41,597 bases of DNA from positions 1 to 41,597 of the IMG/VR virus record IMGVR_UViG_3300020438_000084; one strand, given 5' to 3'. Below, one piece after another: positions 17,611-24,419 of this stretch (its first letter is position 1; each line of letters opens with the position of its first letter). The translations under genes and the position numbers were made by a program. The stretch is from a virus. The notes beneath the pieces were generated by a model. The model did no database searches, was not told where the DNA came from, and saw only the letters and a list, made by a program, of their open reading frames with translations.

Positions 17611-19134
17611 TTACTCTTTTACAAATTTTAAAGTTCCTTTTCTTTGATTATGGTCTATTTCTAACAAATAGTACCCTTTTTTATAATCCCCAACATCTAA
17701 ATGAAGAACTTTATATTCCCCAATAAATGATTTTTTATAAACCTTTTGACCTTTTGTGTTAAGAATTGTTAGATTAGTAGTACCTCTTAAAGTTTCTTCT
17801 AAATATAAATGTAATTCTTCTCTTACTGGGTTGGGATTAATACTTAGTATAATGGGTTTATCATAAATTACACTAATAGGAGAAAAAGTTTCACTTTCCC
17901 CATCATAATCTGTTTGAGTTAATTTATAATAAGAAACCCCATCATAAGGATTTTCATCATATATAGTATAATCCATTTCAGTATTTGAATTCCCAGCTCC
18001 AGGAATTACAGATACTTCTTCCCACTGTTCACAATCAATACTTTTTTTAATAGTAAAATAATCATTATTAACTTGAGAAGCAACAGCCCAATTTAATTCA
18101 ACATTATTCCCTACAATCTCTCCATTAAATGAAATCAAATCAATAGGTAATGCACTCCCACCATGATTAAATCTCATATTTGGTTTGTAAGAATTAATAT
18201 ATCCTGTAGTAGGAGGAACAACACCATCATTATAATTATATACAACTGTGTTAGATCTTGAAGTATACCTAAATGATGGATAACTAGAAGACCAACTACC
18301 ATCATTATTAACCCATTTAATTATTATTCCTCTATTTCCATCATAATAAAAACTCTGATCTAATGTTATTTCATTCCACCCATACTCCCAAGTAACATCT
18401 CCTTCAAACACCTTAATCCAATTATCCCAAGGCCCATTTCCATCTTCAGGTGAATTAGCAGAAATAAATTCTAATTCATCAGTATAAGCCATAAAAATTG
18501 ATTGATTACTCATAGTAGTAGATATTCCATTAGTAACATCATATGATACTTTATCAATTATAATAGGAGTAGGACCTAAATCATCCACCCCATATATTGA
18601 GGCTGACCATGAATAATCATAATAACCATAAGTTGGAACCCTACTATCATTTGTAGTAGAAGCAGAATTACCCACTTGAGTATAATCTAATGACCCCGCA
18701 GCAGCAGCAGTCCTTAATATCATCACTTCAGTACAAGTTTGATTTGTTGCACAATTATATTGATTTAAATGTATATATAATACCCCGGTATACCCAGCAG
18801 TCCACTTAATATAAGAAGTATACCCACTACACCCTGTATAATCATCATTAAATCCAACTACTATTCCTCCTTCATCAAATAAAGTTAATTGGGTATCGTA
18901 AGAAGCATTAACTCCCCCATTTCCAGAACATGTTGAAATTTCATATTCATCTCCAGAAATTATATTTACTCTAATTACTTCACCAGCCCAATTACAAGTT
19001 GTAGCAGACCCCCAAACTCCATCAGTTGGATCGTATATAGATGAAGGGTAATAATTAGTTCCATTGTTACATTGTGTATTTCCTGTTAGATTAACAAAAA
19101 ACACTACTAAAAGTGTTAAAATTAATTTTTTCAT
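17611..19134 (-). CDS. Secreted protein with a T9SS type A C-terminal sorting domain
   Basis: A 507-aa protein with a signal peptide (MKKLILTLLVVFFVNLTGNT). Residues about 25-145 resemble a PPC/CUB-like beta domain (YDTQLTLFDEGGIVVGFNDD, then TGVLYIHLNQYNC). A central beta region follows, and the C-terminal 81 residues (from 427: ILSINPNPVREELHLYL, then LTILNTKGQKVYKKSF, GYYLLEIDHNQRKGTLKFVK) form a Por-secretion-system type A sorting domain, with the INPNP opening and KFVK ending. Such domains direct export across the outer membrane by the T9SS, present only in Bacteroidota. The protein would act on the host surface or outside the cell. A class-2 promoter element lies 15 bases upstream. Confidence 0.85.
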   Translation of the reverse strand: MKKLILTLLVVFFVNLTGNTQCNNGTNYYPSSIYDPTDGVWGSATTCNWAGEVIRVNIISGDEYEISTCSGNGGVNASYDTQLTLFDEGGIVVGFNDDYTGCSGYTSYIKWTAGYTGVLYIHLNQYNCATNQTCTEVMILRTAAAAGSLDYTQVGNSASTTNDSRVPTYGYYDYSWSASIYGVDDLGPTPIIIDKVSYDVTNGISTTMSNQSIFMAYTDELEFISANSPEDGNGPWDNWIKVFEGDVTWEYGWNEITLDQSFYYDGNRGIIIKWVNNDGSWSSSYPSFRYTSRSNTVVYNYNDGVVPPTTGYINSYKPNMRFNHGGSALPIDLISFNGEIVGNNVELNWAVASQVNNDYFTIKKSIDCEQWEEVSVIPGAGNSNTEMDYTIYDENPYDGVSYYKLTQTDYDGESETFSPISVIYDKPIILSINPNPVREELHLYLEETLRGTTNLTILNTKGQKVYKKSFIGEYKVLHLDVGDYKKGYYLLEIDHNQRKGTLKFVKE

Positions 19135-19149
19135 AGTTTGTGTGTTTTA

Positions 19150-19159
19150 TTATAAATAT
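19150..19159 (-). promoter_or_regulatory. Class-2 (late-type) promoter candidate ATATTTATAA
   Basis: Minus-strand TATATATTTATAA just upstream of the T9SS-protein gene (ATG at 19134). There is no TTTG 20 bp upstream of the overlapping TATATTTA. If the assignment is right, the T9SS protein is made late in infection. Confidence 0.5.
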
Positions 19160-19183
19160 ATACAATACATAAACAATAGGGGA

Positions 19184-19324
19184 TTATTTATTGCTTTTTA
19201 CATTTTTCCCCAATTCTTCCATTATTTTTTTATATTGTATTTTTTCGTATTTAGTTAAAGAGTCATACCATTTAGGAAAGTCACCACCTTTAACTTTAAA
19301 TAATTCTTTTTTAATATCTTTCAT
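19184..19324 (-). CDS. Small basic protein, 46 aa
   Basis: A 46-codon frame beginning MKDIKKELFKVKGGDFPKWY and ending ELGKNVKSNK. Strongly basic, helical, with an F-P-K-W-Y segment. It overlaps the 3' end of the MUG113-like gene by 14 bases, which suggests co-translation. No family recognised. Confidence 0.5.
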   Translation of the reverse strand: MKDIKKELFKVKGGDFPKWYDSLTKYEKIQYKKIMEELGKNVKSNK

Positions 19325-19799
19325 TTGTATAAGTTTTACCTAGTTTTAATATAGTATTTTTAGCTTCTTCAACTGTTATTTCAAAATGTTCTCTATCTGA
19401 ACTAATCCTACAATAATCTAATTCTTTATGAACTTCTCTTTCTAAATTATGTCCATCGTGGCATTTAAAAGCCCATACTACCTTGTAAGGTGAAGGTACC
19501 CCTGTACTTCTAGATATTTCTTTAGCTCGTATTTCTGGGTGTTTACCTGTAAATCCAATTTTTAATATGTTAGGTATAGTTGAGTTTGAAAGAATATAAA
19601 CATAATAATTCCCTTCTCCTTGAAAATAAGTTTTTTTCTTTCTTCTTGTAATATAGGTAAGATTTTCCCAACCATTACCATCTGGGGTTAGGGTATAACC
19701 TAAAATTTTCTTCCAATCTTTTTTTATATTTACAAGATCTAAATTTTGTTCTTTACTTGTAAAATAATTGGATGCTTCTTCAACAGTTAGTTTTTTCAT
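19311..19799 (-). CDS. MUG113/T5orf172-type GIY-YIG-related protein
   Basis: A 162-aa protein whose residues about 57-150 match the MUG113/T5orf172 relative of GIY-YIG nucleases: YYVYILSNSTIPNILKIGFT (the Y-V-Y-I-L then K-I-G-F-T pair replaces GIY...YIG), then RAKEISRSTGVPSPYKVVWA, LEREVHKELDYCRISSDREH, with the usual R, H and E-H-F-E positions. Related domains are frequent in phages and may cut DNA, but activity here is unproven. The ~50-residue N-terminal extension is unassigned. ATGA overlap with the upstream 91-aa gene. Confidence 0.72.
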   Translation of the reverse strand: MKKLTVEEASNYFTSKEQNLDLVNIKKDWKKILGYTLTPDGNGWENLTYITRRKKKTYFQGEGNYYVYILSNSTIPNILKIGFTGKHPEIRAKEISRSTGVPSPYKVVWAFKCHDGHNLEREVHKELDYCRISSDREHFEITVEEAKNTILKLGKTYTNERY

Positions 19800-20071
19800 A
19801 TTCCTCTTCTTTTTGAAATTAATTTTCTTTCATTTAATATTTCACTAGGTATAATAATTGAAGTATTGTTAAAATGAGTTAATCGATTAGTACCATAAAC
19901 ATATAAAGGACCCTCATACTTTTCTCCATTTATTCTTCTTTTCCCATCAAATGACCTAAAATCTTTACAAGTAACTCTATACCAATTATCTAATTTAGGT
20001 AAATATACCTCTAAGTTTTTAGAATCATCAAAATCATTCTTTAATTTTTCTAATTCACCCGTTTTTTCCAT
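19796..20071 (-). CDS. Hypothetical protein, 91 aa
   Basis: A soluble protein, MEKTGELEKLKNDFDDSKNL at the start, with a central beta-rich stretch (VYLPKLDNWYRVTCKDFRSF and GEKYEGPLYVYGTNRLTHFN). No recognised family. It is coupled on both sides: TAATG with the lipoprotein gene upstream and ATGA with the MUG113-like gene downstream. Confidence 0.55.
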   Translation of the reverse strand: MEKTGELEKLKNDFDDSKNLEVYLPKLDNWYRVTCKDFRSFDGKRRINGEKYEGPLYVYGTNRLTHFNNTSIIIPSEILNERKLISKRRGI

Positions 20072-20763
20072 TATATAACAATTATTTTTATTTGATTATC
20101 AATTATTTCTTTAGGGGATGGGGTATTATGTCCATGATACACAACTCCACCCTCTGTATTAAAAATAGTTTCTATAAATACATTAATAGTATCCCCAATC
20201 ATTTCATCATCTAACATAAAATTTTGTTTAGGTTTATAATTATATTTTGAATGCGACCCTATAATTGTTTCAGCATATGGACATTCAGTACAAAAATGTT
20301 TAGGTATCTGATACCCAGCAATATTAGTTGGTGGATGTAAATCAATTAAATCATTTATAGTATAGGTATATGAACCAAAAGGTATAGGGGTATTTAATGT
20401 GTTATCATTAAACCATCCTAAATATGAGTACATAGGTGTTTGAAATCTTAATGTATCAAATATAACCCAATAATCAGAATCAAAGTTAGCTTCAATTAAA
20501 GGTACACCATTGATAACATATTGATCATTTAATGGGGTTAAATTACCTTCTATTTGAAAATAATTTAATCCATTCCAATCTATCTCATAATAACCATTAG
20601 CGTTTGGGAAAATAGGTACCCCTTGATAAATAACTGTATAATTACCATCACAATTACCATTACAAGGTGATTGGTGGATTGTTTGTTTTGTACAAGATGA
20701 TAAAATTACCAATAAATAAAACACAAATACAAACACAAAAAATGTTTTTGTTGATTTTTTCAT
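20071..20763 (-). CDS. Lipoprotein, 230 aa
   Basis: An N-terminal leader MKKSTKTFFVFVFVFYLLVI followed by LSSC gives a clear lipobox with Cys24 as the lipidated residue. The mature protein is rich in Asn, Tyr and Pro, with a possible metal or disulphide cluster (HFCTECPYAETIIGSHSKYN) and paired Cys near the N-terminus (SPCNGNCDG). It is presumably exported to the outer membrane. No family recognised. Possible uses are superinfection exclusion or surface modification, by position only. Confidence 0.62.
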   Translation of the reverse strand: MKKSTKTFFVFVFVFYLLVILSSCTKQTIHQSPCNGNCDGNYTVIYQGVPIFPNANGYYEIDWNGLNYFQIEGNLTPLNDQYVINGVPLIEANFDSDYWVIFDTLRFQTPMYSYLGWFNDNTLNTPIPFGSYTYTINDLIDLHPPTNIAGYQIPKHFCTECPYAETIIGSHSKYNYKPKQNFMLDDEMIGDTINVFIETIFNTEGGVVYHGHNTPSPKEIIDNQIKIIVI

Positions 20764-20768
20764 AACTT

Positions 20769-20963
20769 TTATTTTAATAAACTTTTAATATATACTAAAA
20801 CAATAAAGGGCCATAACAATATCCCAAATATTCTCTCTCCCATACTAAATTTGGGAGCATTTTCACCCATAAATTCTAATTGATTCTCATAAGCATGAAT
20901 AATACATTCAATAAAGAACATTAAACAAACTCCCATTCCTAAATATACCATAATAACCTTCAT
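20769..20963 (-). CDS. Small membrane protein, 64 aa
   Basis: Two hydrophobic segments (MKVIMVYLGMGVCLMFFIEC and ERIFGILLWPFIVLVYIKSL) separated by a short polar loop, so it probably spans the membrane twice. First gene of the leftward envelope cluster, following the class-1 promoter at 20979-21010. Function unknown. Confidence 0.55.
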   Translation of the reverse strand: MKVIMVYLGMGVCLMFFIECIIHAYENQLEFMGENAPKFSMGERIFGILLWPFIVLVYIKSLLK

Positions 20964-20978
20964 TTTTTTATTTATACA

Positions 20979-21010
20979 TAAATATACGAACCTTCCCTTG
21001 GGATTCCAAA
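20979..21010 (-). promoter_or_regulatory. Class-1 promoter for the leftward envelope cluster
   Basis: Minus strand: TTTG, 20-bp spacer GAATCCCAAGGGAAGGTTCG, TATATTTA. Shares TTGGA, CC and TTCGTATATTTA with the other copies. It points away from the plus-strand copy at 21086, so this 150-bp interval is a divergent control region. Confidence 0.75.
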
Positions 21011-21085
21011 TATTTCAGCGGGAAAATTCAAACCTCTATACACACCCCCCAATTTAAATACGTATATACTCATATGTAAAATAAC

Positions 21086-21116
21086 TTGGAAATCCCATAT
21101 TTTTTTCGTATATTAA
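21086..21116 (+). promoter_or_regulatory. Class-1-like promoter for the rightward operon
   Basis: Plus strand: TTG (21086-21088), 20-bp spacer GAAATCCCATATTTTTTTCG, TATATTAA. It keeps the TTGGA and TTCGTATATT blocks. The first ATG of the rightward operon follows 13 bases later. Confidence 0.68.
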
Positions 21117-21129
21117 CACCAAAATAAAG

Positions 21130-21330
21130 ATGAGAGCTAAAGAAATAATATTACAATTATTGAGCCCAACTGGTATTATAGAAGGTGAAATAAAAATGAA
21201 AACATCCACAATAAATCAAATTGGTAGGAATAGATTAGTGATGTTGGATGATGGAAAACCAATAGGTCATATGAAAGTTATTGATGATGGTAAAGGAAAT
21301 GTTATAGATATTGAATTAAACAAATATTAA
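21130..21330 (+). CDS. Hypothetical protein, 66 aa
   Basis: First gene of the only rightward operon. MRAKEIILQLLSPTGIIEGE, then NRLVMLDDGKPIGHMKVIDD suggests a small beta-rich fold. No family recognised. Start chosen as the first ATG after the plus-strand promoter, with AAAATAAAG just upstream. Confidence 0.6.
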   Translation: MRAKEIILQLLSPTGIIEGEIKMKTSTINQIGRNRLVMLDDGKPIGHMKVIDDGKGNVIDIELNKY

Positions 21331-21342
21331 ACCAAAACAAAG

Positions 21343-21513
21343 ATGATGAAGAAATACAAATTAGAATTAATTAATTATGATTTAAATAATAATCCTATAA
21401 GTGGGGTATCTAGAACTATAGGAAAAATGAGTTTTAAAAAACTTAGAAAATTCCAAAGTGATTACCCAGGTAGGGTAGATTTAGTTAGAAAATTAAACAT
21501 TAAAGAAATATAG
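21343..21513 (+). CDS. Small basic protein, 56 aa
   Basis: A 56-codon frame starting with two Met codons (MMKKYKLELINYDLNNNPIS) and ending DLVRKLNIKEI. The second half is basic (GKMSFKKLRKFQSDYPGRVD). It sits 12 bp after the 66-aa gene and 2 bp before the 193-aa gene, so it belongs to the same operon. Function unknown. Confidence 0.58.
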   Translation: MMKKYKLELINYDLNNNPISGVSRTIGKMSFKKLRKFQSDYPGRVDLVRKLNIKEI

Positions 21514-21515
21514 TT

Positions 21516-22097
21516 ATGGCAAACCATTTAACAAGTTGGATTAAAGTTAAAGCAAATGAAGATGCTTTAAAATATGTTGATTCATTAATAGATAAAACTG
21601 AAGAAAAATATGAAAATGATACTCATGGTATAATAGCATTTGCTAAAGCATTTTATAAAAATGTTGATTGTGGAGATGGTGGGGGTGTAATGTATGGTTG
21701 GGCAACTGATAATATAGGTCCTAAATGGACTTATTTAGTTGAAGTTGAAGATGAAGGAGAGTTTTCCATTACATCAGCTTGGTATCCTCCAAAACAATTT
21801 TTCATTCATTTATATAAACTATGTGCTGAATTGGATGAAAATGTAGAAATTGAAGTAAAATATGAAGATGAATCATATGATCCAATAGGTGCTATGGTTG
21901 TGAAAAAAGATAAAGATGGTACTCCTTGTATATGGGAAGAAGAAGATTATGTAGAAAACCCAACTGATGATATGGATTGGGAAGATGAAGGTTATTATGA
22001 AGCAAAACAAGAGTTTTATGATGAAGTTTATGAAACTAAACAAGAACTTTTAAAAGAATGTCACTCATTAGTACTTACTGATGGTGAACCAATTTAA
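21516..22097 (+). CDS. Acidic protein, possibly Api92/DUF1281-like
   Basis: A very acidic 193-aa protein. The start MANHLTSWIKVKANEDALKY, followed by an aromatic segment (MYGWATDNIGPKWTYLVEVE, then SITSAWYPPKQFFIHLYKLC), resembles phage/plasmid Api92/DUF1281 proteins, which begin with 'M-x-N-H' and carry a W-x-P-P-x-x-F motif; this is resemblance only. The C-terminal 60 residues are a run of Glu/Asp/Tyr (EEEDYVENPTDDMDWEDEGY), as in DNA-mimic-like proteins. Translation start context is TATAGTTATGGCA, repeated at the next gene. Confidence 0.6.
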   Translation: MANHLTSWIKVKANEDALKYVDSLIDKTEEKYENDTHGIIAFAKAFYKNVDCGDGGGVMYGWATDNIGPKWTYLVEVEDEGEFSITSAWYPPKQFFIHLYKLCAELDENVEIEVKYEDESYDPIGAMVVKKDKDGTPCIWEEEDYVENPTDDMDWEDEGYYEAKQEFYDEVYETKQELLKECHSLVLTDGEPI

Positions 22098-22112
22098 TAA
22101 TAAAATATAGTT

Positions 22113-22313
22113 ATGGCAAAATTAAGAAAAATGGTTACTTACACAGATTATAGATGGGAAGTAACCGAGGACTTAACTCCTGAACAAATTAAAAAATGGA
22201 AATCCGGTGATGAGAATCTACAAGAAGAAGTATTAGATGAAGTTGAATTTGACTTATCACATGATAAAGTTTTAGAAGATCATGATTACCCTGAATTAAT
22301 AGAAGATGAATAA
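22113..22313 (+). CDS. Small acidic protein, 66 aa
   Basis: Acidic protein (MAKLRKMVTYTDYRWEVTED, then WKSGDENLQEEVLDEVEFDL). It shares the TATAGTTATGGCA start context with its upstream neighbour and overlaps the next gene by 8 bases. No family recognised. Confidence 0.58.
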   Translation: MAKLRKMVTYTDYRWEVTEDLTPEQIKKWKSGDENLQEEVLDEVEFDLSHDKVLEDHDYPELIEDE

Positions 22314-22668
22314 ATTATTAAAATCAAATAAATACTTACGTAGGAGATTCCTACAAAGACGTACTAGAATATTTACACGGTGGCTTAAGATTAATTTTGA
22401 AAAACCATACACAATATTTTTAGCTGCGTTTTTCCCTTTTTCACAAGCATTTTTTGCATCGGTGATCGTGTTGTTTACCTCTCCTGATAAAAATGAGTTG
22501 AGTGATAATCTGAATTTGTTTGGGGTAGCAGCTATGTACTATTTAGCATTTGCAATGAATAGTAAACGAGCAACTAAAGGTTCTTGGTTAGGATTACTTA
22601 TGTTGGTTGGATTTGGTGCTCTGGGAATAATATGTGGAAAAATGTTTACAATAATTTATATAAAATGA
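22306..22668 (+). CDS. Membrane protein, 120 aa
   Basis: A strongly basic N-terminus (MNKLLKSNKYLRRRFLQRRT) followed by three hydrophobic segments: TIFLAAFFPFSQAFFASVIV, LNLFGVAAMYYLAFAM and LGLLMLVGFGALGIICGKMF. By the positive-inside rule the N-terminus would face the cytoplasm. Coupled to both neighbours (8-base overlap upstream, ATGA downstream). Function unknown; a holin is possible on topology alone but there is no lysis gene next to it. Confidence 0.6.
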   Translation: MNKLLKSNKYLRRRFLQRRTRIFTRWLKINFEKPYTIFLAAFFPFSQAFFASVIVLFTSPDKNELSDNLNLFGVAAMYYLAFAMNSKRATKGSWLGLLMLVGFGALGIICGKMFTIIYIK

Positions 22669-22802
22669 AAAAGATAAAAACACCTGTAGATTGGCTTGAA
22701 GAAAATAGAAAAAAATACCCTAATGGAACTATTTCTAGTAAAATAATGGAGGGTTATGCTAAATATTACTATCAACAAAAAATAAAAAATGATAATACTT
22801 GA
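22665..22802 (+). CDS. Small basic protein, 45 aa
   Basis: Frame MKKIKTPVDWLEENRKKYPN ... IKNDNT. The frame is open further upstream, but the ATG at 22665 overlaps the stop of the membrane-protein gene as ATGA, so this start is preferred. The P-V-D-W-L-E segment is common in small phage proteins. Function unknown. Confidence 0.58.
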   Translation: MKKIKTPVDWLEENRKKYPNGTISSKIMEGYAKYYYQQKIKNDNT

Positions 22803-22980
22803 ATTTACCCAATGGGGAGTAATAGTCTATATGGGGTGGGTCTTATACCAATGTTATAAAACACTGAAGGCAATGTTAGAATTTCAAAGGGCTTCAATAA
22901 AACAATTTGATGTTGAAGTTAGGAAAATTTATAAGATTTTAAATGATATAGATGAGCAAAGTACAACAAGAAATAGTTAA
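22789..22980 (+). CDS. Small membrane protein, 63 aa
   Basis: One N-terminal hydrophobic helix (LEFTQWGVIVYMGWVLYQCY) followed by an amphipathic helical tail. It overlaps the 45-aa gene by 14 bases and its own 3' end is overlapped by the next small frame at 22952. Function unknown. Confidence 0.55.
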   Translation: MIILEFTQWGVIVYMGWVLYQCYKTLKAMLEFQRASIKQFDVEVRKIYKILNDIDEQSTTRNS

Positions 22981-23157
22981 GTTATTTGAAATTTTATTAA
23001 AAAGCTAGTATATACTTTTGTCGATACAAAAAGATTTGTTAAAAAAAGAGATTTGATATCTTTGGATTTTACATTAGTTGGGTTAAATGGGTTTTCATAC
23101 CATGGTTTGGATATAGGTATATACAACATCGATGGTGAAAAGGTGTACTTCTGCTAA
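22952..23157 (+). pseudogene. Frameshifted small gene (possible -1 frameshift)
   Basis: An ATG at 22952 opens MSKVQQEIVKLFEILLKS and stops at TAG 23006-23008. In the -1 frame the sequence continues from the same place as KKLVYTFVDTKRFVKKRDLI, then SLDFTLVGLNGFSYHGLDIG and IYNIDGEKVYFC with a stop at 23155-23157. The two halves read as one 68-residue protein if the ribosome slips, or a base has been lost or gained, at the AAAAAG run (about 22998-23003). The second half has no ATG of its own. Either a broken gene, programmed frameshifting or a sequencing error. Confidence 0.5.
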
Positions 23158-23502
23158 ACATACATCTACTTCCTTTTACCGCATATCCACGCGTATATGG
23201 ACATCAGCATACATGGGTATTATCGCGGTATATGCGCGTACGTACGCCGGCTAAACGTAAGTATACAACATGCAATGCTATAATGCCATGGTATAACAAC
23301 ATAAGATGTATTGTGTAATTAAGTATATATAAGGTAAGCAGGGTGTATCCCACATCGCTTAATGCAATGCAGGATACTTGGTTATGAATAACGGTAGATC
23401 CCTATTCTACCTATGTATGAGGTACGGTTTACTTATGTTACCCGTTATCCCCACCGGTATTATCCTCACCACATTACATGGCAAGGTGTGTAAATAATGC
23501 GT
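23158..23502. other. Gene-free, structured, higher-GC interval
   Basis: No convincing reading frame in 345 bp between convergent operons. GC is visibly higher than in the genes. Inverted repeats: GCATAT/ATATGC (23181-23186 with 23230-23235) enclosing CGCG/CGCG (23190-23193 with 23224-23227); GTATCC/GGATAC (23345-23350 with 23372-23377); GTTA/TAAC (23381-23392); GGTAGA/TCTACC (23393-23398 with 23406-23411); GAGG/CCTC (23419-23422 with 23464-23467). It could be a structured RNA, a bidirectional termination zone or part of an origin. No T-run terminator is visible. Confidence 0.45.
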
Positions 23503-23805
23503 TTATGCTATAAATCTAACATCTGAATATTTAATTTTTCCAATTGCTCTTTTACCTAGCATATCATATGTGAAAAGTGTAACACATGTTGGACCCCATT
23601 TAGTAACATTCATACCGTTGTAGCTACTATGGATCCCATCCGATTCATTTTTAATGTGAGAGAATGATGTACGGAATACTTTAGGTATTCTACCAAATTC
23701 CCCATTCTCTTTTTTACCATATTCAGTAATACCATTGATAGTGAAACTTGTTTTTTCTTCACTCATTAAAATTTCTCTTACTTTTTTAACATCTTTTTTA
23801 TTCAT
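23503..23805 (-). CDS. Hypothetical protein, 100 aa
   Basis: A basic soluble protein, MNKKDVKKVREILMSEEKTS, then FRTSFSHIKNESDGIHSSYN and GPTCVTLFTYDMLGKRAIGK. No recognised family. It has its own class-1 promoter (23832-23863) and the AAAGGTTATG start context, but stands alone between two gene-free stretches, so it may be linked to whatever those do. Confidence 0.58.
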   Translation of the reverse strand: MNKKDVKKVREILMSEEKTSFTINGITEYGKKENGEFGRIPKVFRTSFSHIKNESDGIHSSYNGMNVTKWGPTCVTLFTYDMLGKRAIGKIKYSDVRFIA

Positions 23806-23831
23806 AACCTTTATTTTTCTTATTTACCCCG

Positions 23832-23863
23832 TAAATATACGAACCCCCCCTCGGGTATCCAAG
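23832..23863 (-). promoter_or_regulatory. Class-1 promoter for the 100-aa gene
   Basis: CTTG, spacer GATACCCGAGGGGGGGTTCG (20 bp), TATATTTA on the minus strand. The downstream flank gives an imperfect form of the palindrome (TTTAC-GGG-GTAAA). Confidence 0.75.
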
Positions 23864-23924
23864 CCTCCCCACATATGTCTTTCACTAGTGTTTGCTAGTT
23901 GTCACTTACTATCGCGTAATTTGT

Positions 23925-23960
23925 TGCTTAATCCTTTGCTTAATGCCCTGCTTAATGCTA
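23925..23960 (+). repeat. Three tandem 12-bp TGCTTAATNCNN repeats
   Basis: TGCTTAATCCTT, TGCTTAATGCCC and TGCTTAATGCTA follow each other without a gap (start 23925, 23937, 23949). A fixed 12-bp period would place the motif on nearly the same face of the helix. More copies lie at 24099-24122, and single relatives at 23358 (GCTTAATGC) and 24173. Confidence 0.7.
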
Positions 23961-24098
23961 GTAGCGCGCGAGGAGGCGTGAACCGCGAGTTGTTCATATA
24001 TACTTTGAAGGTAACTTGAGAGAGGTTGGCTTGCGATGTGAAGGGGTTAATGTTGGATGAATCCTAACTCACATACCATTACGTACCTTTTACACATA

Positions 24099-24122
24099 CG
24101 CTTAATTCTTTGCTTAATCCTT
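24099..24122 (+). repeat. Two further 12-bp GCTTAAT repeats
   Basis: CGCTTAATTCTT and TGCTTAATCCTT, again spaced exactly 12 bp, same orientation as the array at 23925. Confidence 0.6.
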
Positions 24123-24166
24123 ACATTGTTAACCACACATTGCATTAGGTTACTCACACGTTGTAT

Positions 24167-24247
24167 TTAATCATGCTTAAAATAACCCGCTATTGAAGCT
24201 AACACATACAATACAACAGCCACTATGCTTGAAATTAACTTTCTCAT
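24167..24247 (-). CDS. Possible 26-aa membrane peptide
   Basis: Frame MRKLISSIVAVVLYVLASIA then GYFKHD: basic start, one hydrophobic helix, charged end. It lies 3 bp after the stop of the 55-aa membrane protein. Too short to be sure; the clean single-helix design and operon position favour it. Confidence 0.35.
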   Translation of the reverse strand: MRKLISSIVAVVLYVLASIAGYFKHD

Positions 24248-24250
24248 TTA

Positions 24251-24418
24251 TTATTGTCTATCAACATTTTGTCCATTCACAAGAGCCAATATTCCCCAAA
24301 ATACCAATTGATTCAAATTATCACTCTCATTAACAAAACTCATATAATATTGATAACAAACCATCACCATACAAAATATGAACACTAAACTCATAAACAT
24401 TTTTCTTTTATTTTCCAT
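24251..24418 (-). CDS. Small membrane protein, 55 aa
   Basis: Frame MENKRKMFMSLVFIFCMVMV ... ILALVNGQNVDRQ with a hydrophobic N-terminal helix (residues 8-22) and a second, weaker one near residues 37-47. It directly follows the 71-aa gene. Function unknown. Confidence 0.5.
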   Translation of the reverse strand: MENKRKMFMSLVFIFCMVMVCYQYYMSFVNESDNLNQLVFWGILALVNGQNVDRQ

Positions 24419-24419
24419 A

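Larger units (their letters stand above)
23864..24166. other. Gene-free interval with iteron-like repeats, possible origin
   Basis: About 300 bp without a convincing frame, with more GC than its surroundings (for example GTAGCGCGCGAGGAGGCG at 23961). It contains 12-bp-spaced GCTTAAT repeats (listed separately), an ACTAG/CTAGT inverted repeat near 23884-23899 and a GGAT/ATCC hairpin near 24054-24063. Features fit a replication origin or a protein-binding array; a structured RNA is the alternative. Confidence 0.4.

Noticed and set aside
23735-24019. Plus-strand 94-codon frame near the iteron region
   Set aside because: It runs antisense over the promoter and start of the 100-aa gene and through the repeats (reading LLNPLLNALLNA), which is a repeat artefact.
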